Shown in pieces: positions 17,183 to 26,404 of a DNA stretch of 43,921 nucleotides. The stretch is from Lachnospiraceae bacterium (GTDB taxonomy: Bacteria > Bacillota > Clostridia > Lachnospirales > Lachnospiraceae). The position numbers were made by a program, and so were the translations under genes. The stretch is taken from positions 1-43,921 of the forward strand of contig JAAUZE010000023.1 in the NCBI GenBank assembly GCA_014804755.1, written 5' to 3'. Positions within the stretch are counted from its first letter, which is position 1; each line of letters begins with the position of its first letter. Below the pieces are notes generated by a model. The model was not told the DNA's origin, made no database searches, and saw only the letters and a program-made list of their open reading frames with translations.

Positions 17183-17578
17183 ATGGCGAAACAGGTTGCA
17201 AAAAAAGTAACTAAAAAGCGTGTAAGAAGAAACGTTGAACATGGACAGGCACATATTCAGGCGTCTTTCAACAATACGATCGTTACCTTAACGGATAACG
17301 AGGGAAACGCGTTGAGCTGGGCAAGTGCCGGTGGTCTTGGATTTAGAGGTTCAAAGAAATCTACCCCGTATGCGGCACAGATGGCAGCAGAGACGGCTGC
17401 AAAGGCTGCGCTGCCGACAGGCTTGAAGTCTGTTGATGTTATGGTGAAAGGTCCCGGTTCAGGTCGTGAGGCTGCAATCCGTGCACTTCAGGCATGCGGC
17501 ATCGACGTTACCAGCATCAGAGATGTGACACCCGTACCTCATAACGGCTGTCGTCCGCCTAAGCGTCGTCGCGTATAG
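17183..17578 (+). CDS. rpsK: 30S ribosomal protein S11
   Basis: S11 lies on the platform next to the 3' end of 16S rRNA. The 131-aa product carries [15 protein letters not shown], the [15 protein letters not shown] segment and the conserved end [18 protein letters not shown]. It ends with TAG. Confidence 0.97.
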   Translation: MAKQVAKKVTKKRVRRNVEHGQAHIQASFNNTIVTLTDNEGNALSWASAGGLGFRGSKKSTPYAAQMAAETAAKAALPTGLKSVDVMVKGPGSGREAAIRALQACGIDVTSIRDVTPVPHNGCRPPKRRRV

Positions 17579-17659
17579 TGGGCGTTGCCGTAGTCAGCGT
17601 TGGAAGAAAGCGGATGTATTTGTGCGTTCGCTGTAAACAATATTCAGGAGGAAAGAGAA

Positions 17660-18253
17660 ATGGCAGTAAATAGAGTGCCCGTGTTAAAAAGATGCAGATC
17701 CCTTGACTTGGATCCTGTATTTTTGGGTTATGACAAGAAATCTAAGAGAAAGAGCCAGAGAGCAGGCAAAAAGATGAGTGAGTACGCGCTTCAGCTTAGA
17801 GAGAAGCAGAAGGCAAAATTCATCTACGGCATGTTGGAGAAGCCGTTCCATAATTATTATGAGAAGGCTGATCGTATGAAGGGCATGACCGGTGAGAACC
17901 TCATGATCATGTTAGAGTCCAGACTGGATAACGTTATTTTCAGAATGGGCTTTGCGAGAACAAGAAGAGAGGCAAGACAGGTCGTAGGACATAAGCATGT
18001 GCTTGTAAACGGTAAGAAGGTAAATGTACCTTCCTATTTGGTGAAGGCCGGCGACGTGATCGAGATCAGCGAGAAAGCAAGAAGCATGCAGAGATATAAG
18101 GATATTGCAGAGATCACGGGCGGAAGACTGGTTCCCGAGTGGCTTGATGCGGATATCGAGGCGTGGAAGGGAACAGTGAAGGAGCTGCCGAGAAGAGAAG
18201 CGATCGATGTTCCCGTGAACGAGATGCTGATTGTCGAGTTGTATTCTAAATAA
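17660..18253 (+). CDS. rpsD: 30S ribosomal protein S4, zinc-free form
   Basis: S4 is a primary 16S rRNA binder, transcription antiterminator and often an operon repressor. The start at 17660 follows CAGGAGG; the in-frame extension to 17600 is rejected. The 197-aa product begins MAVNRVPVLKRCRSL and lacks the N-terminal zinc-cysteine cluster of the other S4 class. The S4 RNA-binding domain (residues about 90-150, SRLDNVIFRMGFARTRREARQ) is intact. Confidence 0.96.
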   Translation: MAVNRVPVLKRCRSLDLDPVFLGYDKKSKRKSQRAGKKMSEYALQLREKQKAKFIYGMLEKPFHNYYEKADRMKGMTGENLMIMLESRLDNVIFRMGFARTRREARQVVGHKHVLVNGKKVNVPSYLVKAGDVIEISEKARSMQRYKDIAEITGGRLVPEWLDADIEAWKGTVKELPRREAIDVPVNEMLIVELYSK

Positions 18254-18297
18254 TGGAATCGCTTATAGGAAAGTCCACCATGTAAGGAGGTATACGA

Positions 18298-19257
18298 GTG
18301 TTTGATTTTGATAGACCGAATATAGAGGTAACTGAAATCTCAGAAGATAAGAAGTATGGTAAGTTTGTCGTAGAGCCGCTTGAGCGTGGATATGGAATCA
18401 CTTTGGGTAACTCCCTGAGAAGGATTATGCTCGCATCCCTTCCGGGTGCGGCAGTAAGTCAGGTTAAGATTGCGGGCGTACTGCATGAATTTAGCTCGAT
18501 TGAAGGCGTAAAGGAAGATGTGACAGAGATCATCATGAATATCAAGAGCCTTGCGATCAAGAATAACAGCTCGACCAATGAACCGAAAACGGCTTATATC
18601 GAGTTTGAGGGCGAAGGCGTTGTCAAAGCGTCCGATATTCAGGTGGATCAGGATATTGAGATCATGAATCCGGATCAGGTCATTGCAACATTGAGCGGCG
18701 GCAAGGACTGCCGACTGTTCATGGAGCTTACGATCACGAAGGGCAGAGGCTATATCAGTGCAGAAAAGAACAAGAACGACGATCTTCCGATCGGTGTGAT
18801 CGCAGTGGATTCGATCTATACACCGGTGGAGAGAGTCAATGTCACGGTGGAGAATACCCGTGTCGGACAGGTGACAGATTATGATAAGCTGACACTGGAC
18901 GTCCATACGAACGGGACCCTTGCACCTGACGAGGCTGTCAGCCTTGCAGCAAAGGTGTTGAGCGAGCACTTAAAGCTGTTTATCGATCTTTCCGAGAATG
19001 CAAAGACGGCAGAAGTTATGATCGAGAAGGAAGATGACGAGAAAGAAAAGGTGCTTGAAATGAGCATTGACGAGTTAGAGCTTTCCGTTCGTTCCTTCAA
19101 CTGCTTAAAGAGAGCAGGAATCAATACCGTGCAGGAATTAACGAACAAGACGTCGGATGATATGATGAAGGTTCGTAACCTTGGAAGAAAGTCCTTAGAG
19201 GAAGTTCTTGCAAAGTTAAAGGAATTAGGATTACAGCTTAATTCCAATGAAGAGTAA
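18298..19257 (+). CDS. rpoA: RNA polymerase alpha subunit
   Basis: Alpha dimerises to nucleate RNA polymerase assembly, and its C-terminal domain contacts UP elements and activators. The 319-aa product uses a GTG start (18298) after GTAAGGAGG. The N-terminal domain has [20 protein letters not shown]; an acidic linker near residues 238-255 leads to the C-terminal helix-hairpin-helix domain ([19 protein letters not shown], then [14 protein letters not shown]). Confidence 0.97.
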   Translation: MFDFDRPNIEVTEISEDKKYGKFVVEPLERGYGITLGNSLRRIMLASLPGAAVSQVKIAGVLHEFSSIEGVKEDVTEIIMNIKSLAIKNNSSTNEPKTAYIEFEGEGVVKASDIQVDQDIEIMNPDQVIATLSGGKDCRLFMELTITKGRGYISAEKNKNDDLPIGVIAVDSIYTPVERVNVTVENTRVGQVTDYDKLTLDVHTNGTLAPDEAVSLAAKVLSEHLKLFIDLSENAKTAEVMIEKEDDEKEKVLEMSIDELELSVRSFNCLKRAGINTVQELTNKTSDDMMKVRNLGRKSLEEVLAKLKELGLQLNSNEE

Positions 19258-19258
19258 A

Positions 19259-19305
19259 AAAGAACGCTTCGCGTTCTTTCAAAGAAATGCCTCTGGCATT
19301 TCTTT
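19259..19305 (+). repeat. tandem perfect hairpins directly after rpoA
   Basis: AAAGAACGC/GCGTTCTTT with a TTC loop (19259-19279) is followed immediately by AAAGAAATGCC/GGCATTTCTTT with a TCT loop (19281-19305). The stems start two bases after the rpoA stop. They could cause partial termination or protect the 3' end of the alpha mRNA, lowering or uncoupling rplQ expression. The first belongs to a hairpin type seen several times in this window. Confidence 0.7.
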
Positions 19306-19460
19306 CGGGGTATAATCAAGCCCGACATGTTGTACCGGTAAGTCCAAGGGGCGCGGAGCAGCATCATGAAACTGTTCATTCCATTTGATTAGTAAGTCCA
19401 AGGCGCGTAATGAAATGGAGCGTGTATGGGAGGAATCCCATCATCATGAAAGGAGCCAAA

Positions 19461-20066
19461 ATGGCAGGATACAGAAAGCTTGGAAAAACATCAAGCCAAA
19501 GAAAAGCATTACTTAGAAATCAGACCACAGCGTTGATCTTAAACGGAAAGATCATTACGACGCAGGCGAGAGCCAAGGAAGTCCAGAAGCAGGTTGAGCC
19601 GTTGATCGCGCTTGCTGTAAAGGAAAAGGATAACTTTGAGAACGTAAAGGTAACGGCGAAGGTTGCGCGTAAAGATAAGGACGGCAAGAGAGTAAAACAG
19701 ATCGTCGATAAGGATACGGGAAAGATTCTTTCCGAAACGCACCGCGATAAGGACGGCAAGATCTTGAGAATCGAGAACGGCGTGACCGTAACGGTTTACG
19801 ACGAAGTAGAGAAGGAGATCAAGAAAGATCTTCCGTCGAGATTGCATGCAAGAAGAAAAATGTTAAAGGTATTATATCCGGTAACGGAGGTACCTCAGGC
19901 AGCAGCAGGCAGAAAGCGCGGAACGAAGCAGGTTGATCTCGTGGCAAAGCTCTTTGATGAGATCGCACCGAAGTATACGGAGCGCAAGGGCGGTTACACG
20001 AGAATCGTCAAGATCGGACAGCGCAAGGGCGATGCGGCAATGATGGTTGTTCTTGAGCTTGTATAA
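19461..20066 (+). CDS. rplQ: 50S ribosomal protein L17 with a long internal insertion
   Basis: L17 is a core 50S protein near the tunnel exit. The true start is the ATG at 19461 after AAAGGAG, giving 201 aa, while bacterial L17 is commonly about 115-130 aa. The N-terminal part ([21 protein letters not shown]) and the C-terminal part ([20 protein letters not shown]) are typical. Between them, about residues 60-125, is a Lys/Asp-rich stretch with repeated DKDGK motifs. The reading frame is intact and similarly charged longer forms occur in related Clostridia to my knowledge, so this looks like a lineage-specific insertion and not a frameshift. Confidence 0.93.
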   Translation: MAGYRKLGKTSSQRKALLRNQTTALILNGKIITTQARAKEVQKQVEPLIALAVKEKDNFENVKVTAKVARKDKDGKRVKQIVDKDTGKILSETHRDKDGKILRIENGVTVTVYDEVEKEIKKDLPSRLHARRKMLKVLYPVTEVPQAAAGRKRGTKQVDLVAKLFDEIAPKYTERKGGYTRIVKIGQRKGDAAMMVVLELV

Positions 20067-20084
20067 GCGGTAAAACGGGAGTGA

Positions 20085-20121
20085 GGGTGTGCGGATAGGA
20101 ACGGTCTGCACGCCCTTTTTT
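20085..20121 (+). terminator. terminator of the S10-spc-alpha cluster
   Basis: GGGTGTGC (20085-20092) pairs with GCACGCCC (20108-20115), 8 bp with one G-U, followed by six T residues. It lies 19 nt after the rplQ stop. Confidence 0.88.
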
Positions 20122-20183
20122 ATCTTATGGAAAATTGCGCCAAGAGTCGCAGTATTTTTTTAGAAATCATGGGAAAAAACAAG

Positions 20184-21047
20184 ATGAGTATGATAAAAGC
20201 CGATCGGGTGGCATTTGAATATATCAGGCGTGATGAGGAAGGCAATGTGGAGGGCATTACGCGCGCCGTGGACGACGTAAATCTGGATATTGCCAAGGGA
20301 GAATTTATCGCGATCCTTGGTCATAACGGTTCCGGGAAGTCCACGCTTGCCAAACATATGAATGCGATCCTGTATCCGACGGAGGGAACCGTCTGGGTGG
20401 ATGGGAAGGATACGGCGGATGAGAAGGCTCTTTGGGACATACGCCAAAATGCGGGAATGGTATTCCAAAATCCGGATAACCAGATCATTGGTCAGATCGT
20501 GGAGGAGGACGTCGGATTCGGACCGGAGAACATGGGCGTTCCGACAAAAGAGATCTGGGAACGGGTTGAGGAAAGCTTAAAAGCGGTCGGGATGTATGAA
20601 TATCGGAAATCCTCGCCGAACAAGCTCTCCGGCGGACAGAAGCAGCGCGTTTCGATCGCGGGTGTGATCGCAATGCATCCACAGTGCATTATTTTAGACG
20701 AGCCGACCGCGATGCTCGACCCGAGCGGAAGAAAAGAAGTCCTGCGGGCGGTCAGAGCCTTAAATGATGTGGAAAAGATTACGGTCATTCTGATCACACA
20801 TTATATGGAGGAGGTCATTCATGCGGACAGAGTGTTCGTGATGGATAAAGGGCGGATCGAAATGCAGGGGACGCCCAAGGAAATTTTTTCTGAGGTAGAG
20901 CGTTTGAAATCCCTTCGTCTGGATGTGCCGCAGGTAACGCTGCTTGCCTATGAGTTACAGAAAAAAGGCCTGCCGCTGCCGAAGGGGATTCTGACAAAAG
21001 AGGAATTGATACAGGAAATGACGCGTTTATACGGATCAGGGAAATAG
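20184..21047 (+). CDS. ecfA1: ECF transporter ATPase EcfA1
   Basis: One of two ABC ATPases that drive vitamin uptake by energy-coupling-factor transporters. The protein shows Walker [11 protein letters not shown]-loop, signature LSGGQKQR, Walker B IILDEPT and the switch His. The start is uncertain: MSMIKADRV at 20184 fits the family best, but ATG at 20169 is possible; the frame extends to 20127 without a good ribosome binding site. Forms a module with ecfA2 and ecfT; S components would be encoded elsewhere. Confidence 0.92.
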   Translation: MSMIKADRVAFEYIRRDEEGNVEGITRAVDDVNLDIAKGEFIAILGHNGSGKSTLAKHMNAILYPTEGTVWVDGKDTADEKALWDIRQNAGMVFQNPDNQIIGQIVEEDVGFGPENMGVPTKEIWERVEESLKAVGMYEYRKSSPNKLSGGQKQRVSIAGVIAMHPQCIILDEPTAMLDPSGRKEVLRAVRALNDVEKITVILITHYMEEVIHADRVFVMDKGRIEMQGTPKEIFSEVERLKSLRLDVPQVTLLAYELQKKGLPLPKGILTKEELIQEMTRLYGSGK

Positions 21048-21079
21048 AAATGTGAAGAGATAAGAAACAGGAGAGAGCA

Positions 21080-21928
21080 ATGGCAATCATACTGGATCAT
21101 GTCAGCCATGCATATGAAAAAGGAACGGCTATGCAGGTGATGGCGCTTGACGATATTAGCTTTGTCATACCGGACGGACAGTTTATCGGGCTGATCGGGC
21201 ATACGGGGAGCGGGAAATCCACGCTCGTGCAGCACTTAAATGGGCTGCTTGCCCCGACCTCCGGCAATATTTACTGCGACGGCAGGGACATTCATGACGA
21301 GGATTATCCGAAAAAAGAACTGCGCAGCAGGGTTGGGCTCGTTTTTCAATACCCGGAGCACCAGCTTTTCGAGGTCGATGTGTTCAAGGACGTTTGCTTC
21401 GGTCCCAAAAACTTAGGACTGCCGTCCAAGGAAGTCGAGCTGCGCGCGTATGAGGCATTAAAGCTGGTCGGGATTGAAGATGAATATTTTTACCAGTCCC
21501 CGTTTGATCTTTCGGGCGGACAAAAGCGGCGCGTTGCGATCGCGGGCGTGCTTGCGATGAAGCCGCAGGTGCTGATTTTGGATGAGCCGACCGCAGGGCT
21601 TGACCCCAAAGGGCGGGATGAGATTTTACAGCAGATCGCATCCTTGAAAAAGAAGACGGGTATGACCGTCATTCTTGTTTCCCATAGTATGGAGGACGTC
21701 GCGGAATATGTGGAGCGGCTGATCGTCATGAACCACGGGCGCGTTCTGTTTGACGATACGCCGGGTGCGGTATTTGCGCATTATGAGGAACTGGAAAAAA
21801 TCGGACTTGCCGCGCCGCAGGTAACCTATGTCATGCATGAGCTTAATAAGGCGGGTTTTGCGGTGAGAACGGATGTGACAACGATCGACGAGGCGCGGGA
21901 TGAAATTTTACGCCTTGTGCGGGCGTGA
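21080..21928 (+). CDS. ecfA2: ECF transporter ATPase EcfA2
   Basis: Second ABC ATPase of the ECF module, 282 aa. Walker A GHTGSGKST (about residues 38-46), signature LSGGQKRR, Walker B VLILDEPTAGLDPKG and the C-terminal EcfA extension are present. ACAGGAGAG precedes the ATG, 32 nt after ecfA1. It heterodimerises with EcfA1 in the cytoplasm below EcfT. Confidence 0.95.
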   Translation: MAIILDHVSHAYEKGTAMQVMALDDISFVIPDGQFIGLIGHTGSGKSTLVQHLNGLLAPTSGNIYCDGRDIHDEDYPKKELRSRVGLVFQYPEHQLFEVDVFKDVCFGPKNLGLPSKEVELRAYEALKLVGIEDEYFYQSPFDLSGGQKRRVAIAGVLAMKPQVLILDEPTAGLDPKGRDEILQQIASLKKKTGMTVILVSHSMEDVAEYVERLIVMNHGRVLFDDTPGAVFAHYEELEKIGLAAPQVTYVMHELNKAGFAVRTDVTTIDEARDEILRLVRA

Positions 21929-22030
21929 TGATAGATATCCGGTTGCTTGAGAGGTTTGCCATAGTTATGGCATGGATTGGTTTGCAGCTTTGCATATCGT
22001 GATGCTGATAGTTTTTGCAGGGATGAAAAC

Positions 22031-22846
22031 ATGATAAGAGAGATTACACTGGGACAATATTATCAGGCGGATTCCGTCATTCATCGTATGGATCCGCGCA
22101 CGAAGATCGTCGGTACGCTCGCGTTCATCGTCTCCCTTTTTTTGGTGAACAATATGGTCGGCTATGCCGTGGCGGCGGCTTTTTTGGCGTCGGTGATCCT
22201 GATTTCCAAGGTGCCGTTTAAGTACATGGTAAAGGGTATGAAGGCGATCGTGCTTCTGCTCCTCATTACGATCCTGTTTAATATGTTTCTGACGCCGGGA
22301 GAAACGCTGGTGTCGGTCTGGAAATTGAGGATTACGAAAGAAGGATTGCGGCAGGCGGTGTTTATGGCGCTCCGCCTCTCCTTTCTGATCATCGGCTCTT
22401 CGTTGATGACGCTGACGACGACACCGAATAACTTGACGGACGGCTTGGAAAAGCTCTTAAAGCCGCTTAGGATATTCCGCGTGCCGGTTCACGAGATCGC
22501 AATGATCATGTCGATCGCGCTTCGCTTTATTCCGATCCTGTTGGATGAAACGGATAAGATCATGAAAGCGCAGCTTGCGCGCGGCGCGGATTTTGAGAGC
22601 GGGAATCTGATCAAAAAAGCAAAGAGTATGGTGCCGATCCTTGTGCCGCTCTTTATTTCGGCGTTCCGCCGTGCCAACGATCTGGCAATGGCAATGGAGG
22701 CGCGCTGTTATCGGGGCGGGGAACACCGCACGAAAATGAAGCCGCTTTCCTATCGGAGGCATGATCTGGCGGCGTATCTGACACTGGCGGTATTTGTGAT
22801 CGTGATCGTGTTTACAAGGAGAGTCGTTCTGCCGTTTTCGTTATAA
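22031..22846 (+). CDS. ecfT: ECF transporter transmembrane subunit EcfT
   Basis: EcfT couples the two ATPases to interchangeable substrate-binding S components. The 271-aa product has several hydrophobic helices and the two short coupling motifs near AQLARGADFE and AMEARCYRGG that insert into the ATPase grooves. The ATG at 22031 is preferred over the frame's upstream ATG at 21977, because GREITLGQYY-like starts are usual for the family. Located about 100 nt after ecfA2. Confidence 0.93.
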   Translation: MIREITLGQYYQADSVIHRMDPRTKIVGTLAFIVSLFLVNNMVGYAVAAAFLASVILISKVPFKYMVKGMKAIVLLLLITILFNMFLTPGETLVSVWKLRITKEGLRQAVFMALRLSFLIIGSSLMTLTTTPNNLTDGLEKLLKPLRIFRVPVHEIAMIMSIALRFIPILLDETDKIMKAQLARGADFESGNLIKKAKSMVPILVPLFISAFRRANDLAMAMEARCYRGGEHRTKMKPLSYRRHDLAAYLTLAVFVIVIVFTRRVVLPFSL

Positions 22847-22930
22847 GAAGTTGTATTTAGGAAAAGCTAGGAAGCACTGATGATTTAATCAGTGTTTCCT
22901 TGGAAGTTACCCTGAGAGAGGAGTGTCGGC

Positions 22931-23752
22931 ATGGAGCAGGAAAAGCCGGAGAGCAGGCGTATTTTTTTAAGCGTTGCCTATGACGGCACAAATTATCATG
23001 GCTGGCAGCTTCAGCCCGGCGCGGTTACGATCGAAAGCGAGTTAAACCGGGCGTTGGCGGAGCTGCTTGGTGAGGAGATCCGGGTCATCGGGGCAAGCCG
23101 CACCGATACCGGTGTGCATGCGCTTTGCAATACGGCGGTGTTTGACACGACAGCGCGGATGCCGGCGGAGAAATTCGCGTATGCGTTAAACCAAAGACTG
23201 CCCGAGGATATTCGTATCCGAGAGTCCAAGGAGGTGGCGCCGGATTTTCATCCGCGGCACACACCGAGCCGCAAGACATATGAATATCGCATTTATAACG
23301 CACGCTTTCCGATGCCGACAAAGCGGCTTTATTCTTTTTTTACCTATGCGAAGCTGGATGTGGAGGCAATGGCGCGCGCGGGGTCGCTGCTTGAGGGAGA
23401 GCATGATTTTAAGAGCTTTTGCAGTGTGAATACGCAGGCGGAAACGACCGTCCGTACGATTTACCGCGTGGAGGTATGGCGCGAGGGCGGGGGAGAGGTT
23501 TGCCTGCAGTCCGGCGGTTACGGCGATGAAAGCGAAATCGTCATCCGTGTAACGGGGAGCGGGTTCCTCTACAATATGGTGCGGATCATCGCGGGAACGT
23601 TGTTAGAGGTCGGGCAGGGAAAAAGAAGGCCGGAGGATATAACGTCAATTTTGGCGGCATGCGACCGCGGCGCGGCGGGACCGACGGCTCCGGCATGCGG
23701 ACTGACGCTGACGGCGTACGAATTTTGGGAAGTTGAAGCAGAAAAAGAATGA
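22931..23752 (+). CDS. truA: tRNA pseudouridine(38-40) synthase TruA
   Basis: Converts uridines 38-40 of tRNA anticodon arms to pseudouridine. The 273-aa product has the catalytic aspartate in ASRTDTGVHAL (about residue 58), the opening SVAYDGTNYHGWQ and the FLYNMVRIIAGTLLEVGQG block. Placement after ecfT and before rplM is the standard Firmicutes order. GAGAGGAG precedes the start. Confidence 0.96.
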   Translation: MEQEKPESRRIFLSVAYDGTNYHGWQLQPGAVTIESELNRALAELLGEEIRVIGASRTDTGVHALCNTAVFDTTARMPAEKFAYALNQRLPEDIRIRESKEVAPDFHPRHTPSRKTYEYRIYNARFPMPTKRLYSFFTYAKLDVEAMARAGSLLEGEHDFKSFCSVNTQAETTVRTIYRVEVWREGGGEVCLQSGGYGDESEIVIRVTGSGFLYNMVRIIAGTLLEVGQGKRRPEDITSILAACDRGAAGPTAPACGLTLTAYEFWEVEAEKE

Positions 23753-23842
23753 AAAGACTGATAAAACCGGATGGAACACAGAATCATAGTGGCGGCAATA
23801 GAAAAAACAGCGGAAAATCAACGATTTCTATGAAAAAATGTG

Positions 23843-23871
23843 TTGACACGCACGGAAGCGTATAATATAAT
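23843..23871 (+). promoter_or_regulatory. promoter of the rplM-rpsI operon
   Basis: TTGACA (23843-23848) and TATAAT (23866-23871) with a 17-bp spacer: a consensus sigma-A promoter. The roughly 90-nt leader that follows contains pairing segments such as GGTT/AACC and TCCG/CGGA, in the position of the L13 autoregulatory leader known from Firmicutes; I cannot confirm it as that family by eye. Confidence 0.88.
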
Positions 23872-23969
23872 ATCTCAATGTGGTTATGTTTGAAAATGTC
23901 CGAACCAAAGCCCCGGAGCGGATATTTTGAATATATTCAGTAAGCATGATTTTTTACGGAGGGAAAACG

Positions 23970-24398
23970 ATGAATACATTTATGGCTAGTCCGGCTACAA
24001 TTGATAGAAAATGGTATGTAGTGGATGCGACAGACATGACGCTGGGACGCTTGGCGTCCGCAGTTGCGAGCGTATTACGCGGTAAGAATAAGCCGATTTA
24101 CACACCGCATATCGATACAGGCGATTATGTGATCGTCATCAATGCGGAGAAAGTAAAGGTTACGGGTAAGAAGCTGGATCAAAAGATTTATTATCATCAT
24201 TCCGATTATGTGGGCGGTATGAAAGAGACCACATTGCGGGAAATGTTAGCTAAGAAACCTGAAAGAGTCATCGAGCTGGCAGTAAAGGGAATGCTCCCGA
24301 AAGGACCTCTCGGCAGGGAGATGTACACAAAGCTTCACGTGTACGCAGGACCGGAGCACAAGCACGCTGCACAGAAGCCCGAAGCATTAACGTTTTAA
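23970..24398 (+). CDS. rplM: 50S ribosomal protein L13
   Basis: L13 is an early 50S assembly protein. The 142-aa product carries [18 protein letters not shown] and the [17 protein letters not shown] block. The ATG at 23970 follows CGGAGGG; the longer frame to 23946 is not used. Co-transcribed with rpsI. Confidence 0.97.
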   Translation: MNTFMASPATIDRKWYVVDATDMTLGRLASAVASVLRGKNKPIYTPHIDTGDYVIVINAEKVKVTGKKLDQKIYYHHSDYVGGMKETTLREMLAKKPERVIELAVKGMLPKGPLGREMYTKLHVYAGPEHKHAAQKPEALTF

Positions 24399-24426
24399 TC
24401 AGGAAACTTAGAAGGAGGACATAGAA

Positions 24427-24825
24427 ATGGCGAAAGCAACAGCAAGATACTACGGAACCGGTAGAAGAAAGAAATCCATCGCAAGAGTATATCTGATGCC
24501 GGGAAAAGGTCAGATTACGATCAATAAGAGAGATATAGATAATTATTTCGGATTGGATACGTTAAAACTTATCGTTCGTCAGCCCCTTGCGGCAACCGAC
24601 ACGGTGGATAAGTATGACGCGGTCATTACTGTCCGTGGCGGCGGTACGACAGGTCAGGCAGGTGCGATCAGACATGGTATCGCAAGAGCGCTGCTTCAGG
24701 TAGACGCAGATTTCAGACCGACCTTGAAGAAGGCTGGTTTCCTGACAAGAGATCCTCGTATGAAGGAGAGAAAGAAATACGGTCTCAAGGCTGCACGTCG
24801 CGCACCGCAGTTCTCCAAGAGATAA
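24427..24825 (+). CDS. rpsI: 30S ribosomal protein S9
   Basis: S9 contacts P-site tRNA with its C-terminal tail. The 132-aa product shows [16 protein letters not shown], the [15 protein letters not shown] helix and the conserved end [16 protein letters not shown]. Preceded by AAGGAGG. Confidence 0.97.
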   Translation: MAKATARYYGTGRRKKSIARVYLMPGKGQITINKRDIDNYFGLDTLKLIVRQPLAATDTVDKYDAVITVRGGGTTGQAGAIRHGIARALLQVDADFRPTLKKAGFLTRDPRMKERKKYGLKAARRAPQFSKR

Positions 24826-24880
24826 GGAACGTTCTCTTAGAGATAGTGTCTGCAAAAGGTTTTACAAGTCAAAATATAGG

Positions 24881-24907
24881 CTCCGCAGGTTTTCCTGCGG
24901 AGTTTTT
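24881..24907 (+). terminator. terminator after rpsI
   Basis: A perfect 9-bp stem CTCCGCAGG/CCTGCGGAG with a TTTT loop and a following T5 tract. Confidence 0.9.
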
Positions 24908-24918
24908 GCCTTATTATT

Positions 24919-24954
24919 TTAGAGTGATTGGATATAATGATATTAGAGCGATTG
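24919..24954 (+). promoter_or_regulatory. direct repeats around a -10 element before the toxin-antitoxin-like pair
   Basis: TTAGAGTGATTG (24919-24930) and TTAGAGCGATTG (24943-24954) match at 11 of 12 bases with a 24-bp period. A TATAAT (24933-24938) lies between them. Direct repeats flanking a promoter suggest an operator for autoregulation by the downstream proteins. A matching -35 box is not clear. Confidence 0.45.
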
Positions 24955-24971
24955 TATATTGAGGTGGTCAT

Positions 24972-25151
24972 ATGTGTGATGTTAAAAAGTATGAAGCAAT
25001 TTTTGAAGAAATCATGCGTCTTCAACCGGACGATACGATGCAGCTTGTCTTAGAGGCAGAAACAGAGGAACAAAAATCTTTTTATGAAATGGTAGGAGAT
25101 TTCCTCTTGCAAAGCAAGCAGCGGCAGGTGATAGAAGGGAATCTGTTCTAG
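24972..25151 (+). CDS. 59-aa acidic helical protein, putative antitoxin partner
   Basis: A short frame starts at ATG 24972 after a GAGGTGG ribosome binding site. The product is acidic and predicted helical (many Glu, Gln, Leu). Its TAG stop overlaps the GTG start of the zeta-toxin-like kinase by one base, so both are made from one message. The order small acidic gene then P-loop kinase matches epsilon/zeta-type toxin-antitoxin organisation, but the sequence is not recognisably epsilon or PezA, so antitoxin function is an inference from position. Confidence 0.6.
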   Translation: MCDVKKYEAIFEEIMRLQPDDTMQLVLEAETEEQKSFYEMVGDFLLQSKQRQVIEGNLF

Positions 25152-25711
25152 TGAAAAAATATATATTGATAGCTGGCGTGAACGGAGCCGGAAAATCAAC
25201 TTTGTTTCAGACTGTGCAAAACCTGCATAAGATGCCAAGAATCAATGCGGATGAAATATTAAGAGAATCCGGAAGCTTGGGAAATCCTGTGGATATTTTA
25301 ACCGCGGGAAAAAAAGCAGTCGAAAGAATCGTGCAATATTTTGACGAGGGAGTCACGTTTAATCAGGAAACCACATTATGTGGGAAATTGATTATAAGAA
25401 ATATAGAAAAAGCTAAGAAATTAGGATACTTTATAGAATTGCATTATGTTGGAGTTGATGATGTTGACATCGCGAAAGAAAGAGTAGCGGAGCGTGTGAA
25501 AAAGGGTGGTCATGACATACCGGAGAAGGATATTGAACGAAGATATACGGATACTTTTCATAACCTGAAAATCATTCTATCGGATTGTGATTTGGCGGCA
25601 TTTTATGATAATACAATCGTATTTAGGAGATTTGCGATTTACCAAAAGGGGAAACAGATTAGATTATCTCATAATGTACCAAATTGGTTCAAGAGAGTTG
25701 TAGAAATATAA
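25151..25711 (+). CDS. zeta-toxin-like P-loop kinase
   Basis: The 186-aa product starts with GTG at 25151. A P-loop GVNGAGKS (residues 9-16) is followed by INADE near residue 32-36, which in zeta toxins and related kinases contributes to catalysis, and a QETTLCG segment. Zeta toxins phosphorylate UDP-N-acetylglucosamine and block wall synthesis. At 186 aa it is shorter than PezT/zeta proteins (about 250 aa or more), so it may be a compact variant or a kinase with another substrate. The frame is intact. Overlapped with the small upstream gene. Confidence 0.72.
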   Translation: MKKYILIAGVNGAGKSTLFQTVQNLHKMPRINADEILRESGSLGNPVDILTAGKKAVERIVQYFDEGVTFNQETTLCGKLIIRNIEKAKKLGYFIELHYVGVDDVDIAKERVAERVKKGGHDIPEKDIERRYTDTFHNLKIILSDCDLAAFYDNTIVFRRFAIYQKGKQIRLSHNVPNWFKRVVEI

Positions 25712-25768
25712 GGCATAACAATCCGCACTATCATAGGAAAAAGAAAACACAAAAGAGGTGATTGACAC

Positions 25769-26404
25769 TTGAAGCTGCTATATGGAACCGGCAATCCGGC
25801 GAAGCTGTCTGCAATGAAACGGCGGCTTGAAACAATCGGCATAGCGCTCATCGGATTACAAGATCTGAAGGAGGAAGGAAAGACCATTCCGGTCGTGCCG
25901 GAGGACGGGAATACACCGCTAGAAAACGCAAGACAGAAAGCGACGGCATATTATACGGCATTTCATATCCCCGTATTTTCGTGTGATTCGGGATTGTATT
26001 TTGACAATGTTCCGGATGAGACTCAGCCGGGTATCCATGTTCGTACGGTGAATGGAAATTATTTATCCGATGAACAAATGATAGAATATTATACGGGATT
26101 AGTAAAGCGGTATGGGAATCTTACCGCAAGATATAAGAATGCCATCTGCTTTGTTTTGGATGAAGAGCATATCTATGAAGCAATGGACGTCTCGATGGAA
26201 AGCGAAAAATTCATCATCACAGATACACCCCACAGCTCGGTAAAGAAGAAGGGGTTTCCGATAGATAGTCTGTCGATCGACTTAAAGTCGGGACAATACT
26301 TCTATGATATGCCGGCATGTAAACTGGATCAGATCGCTGTGGAAGACGGATTCCTCACGTTTTTTCAAAATATATTAGAGGATCGGGAAAACGATCTTAT
26401 TTAA
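25769..26404 (+). CDS. RdgB/HAM1-family non-canonical purine NTP pyrophosphatase
   Basis: Members hydrolyse dITP, ITP or XTP to the monophosphate, cleaning the nucleotide pool. The 211-aa product shows the family layout: YGTGNPAKLSAMKRRLE (substrate-binding N-terminus), EDGNTPLENARQKATAYY, the CDSGLYFD catalytic aspartate region and the KKKGFPID C-terminal block. It is divergent from standard RdgB. TTG start at 25769 after GAGGTG. Its 3' end overlaps the convergent histidine kinase by 8 bases. Confidence 0.8.
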   Translation: MKLLYGTGNPAKLSAMKRRLETIGIALIGLQDLKEEGKTIPVVPEDGNTPLENARQKATAYYTAFHIPVFSCDSGLYFDNVPDETQPGIHVRTVNGNYLSDEQMIEYYTGLVKRYGNLTARYKNAICFVLDEEHIYEAMDVSMESEKFIITDTPHSSVKKKGFPIDSLSIDLKSGQYFYDMPACKLDQIAVEDGFLTFFQNILEDRENDLI

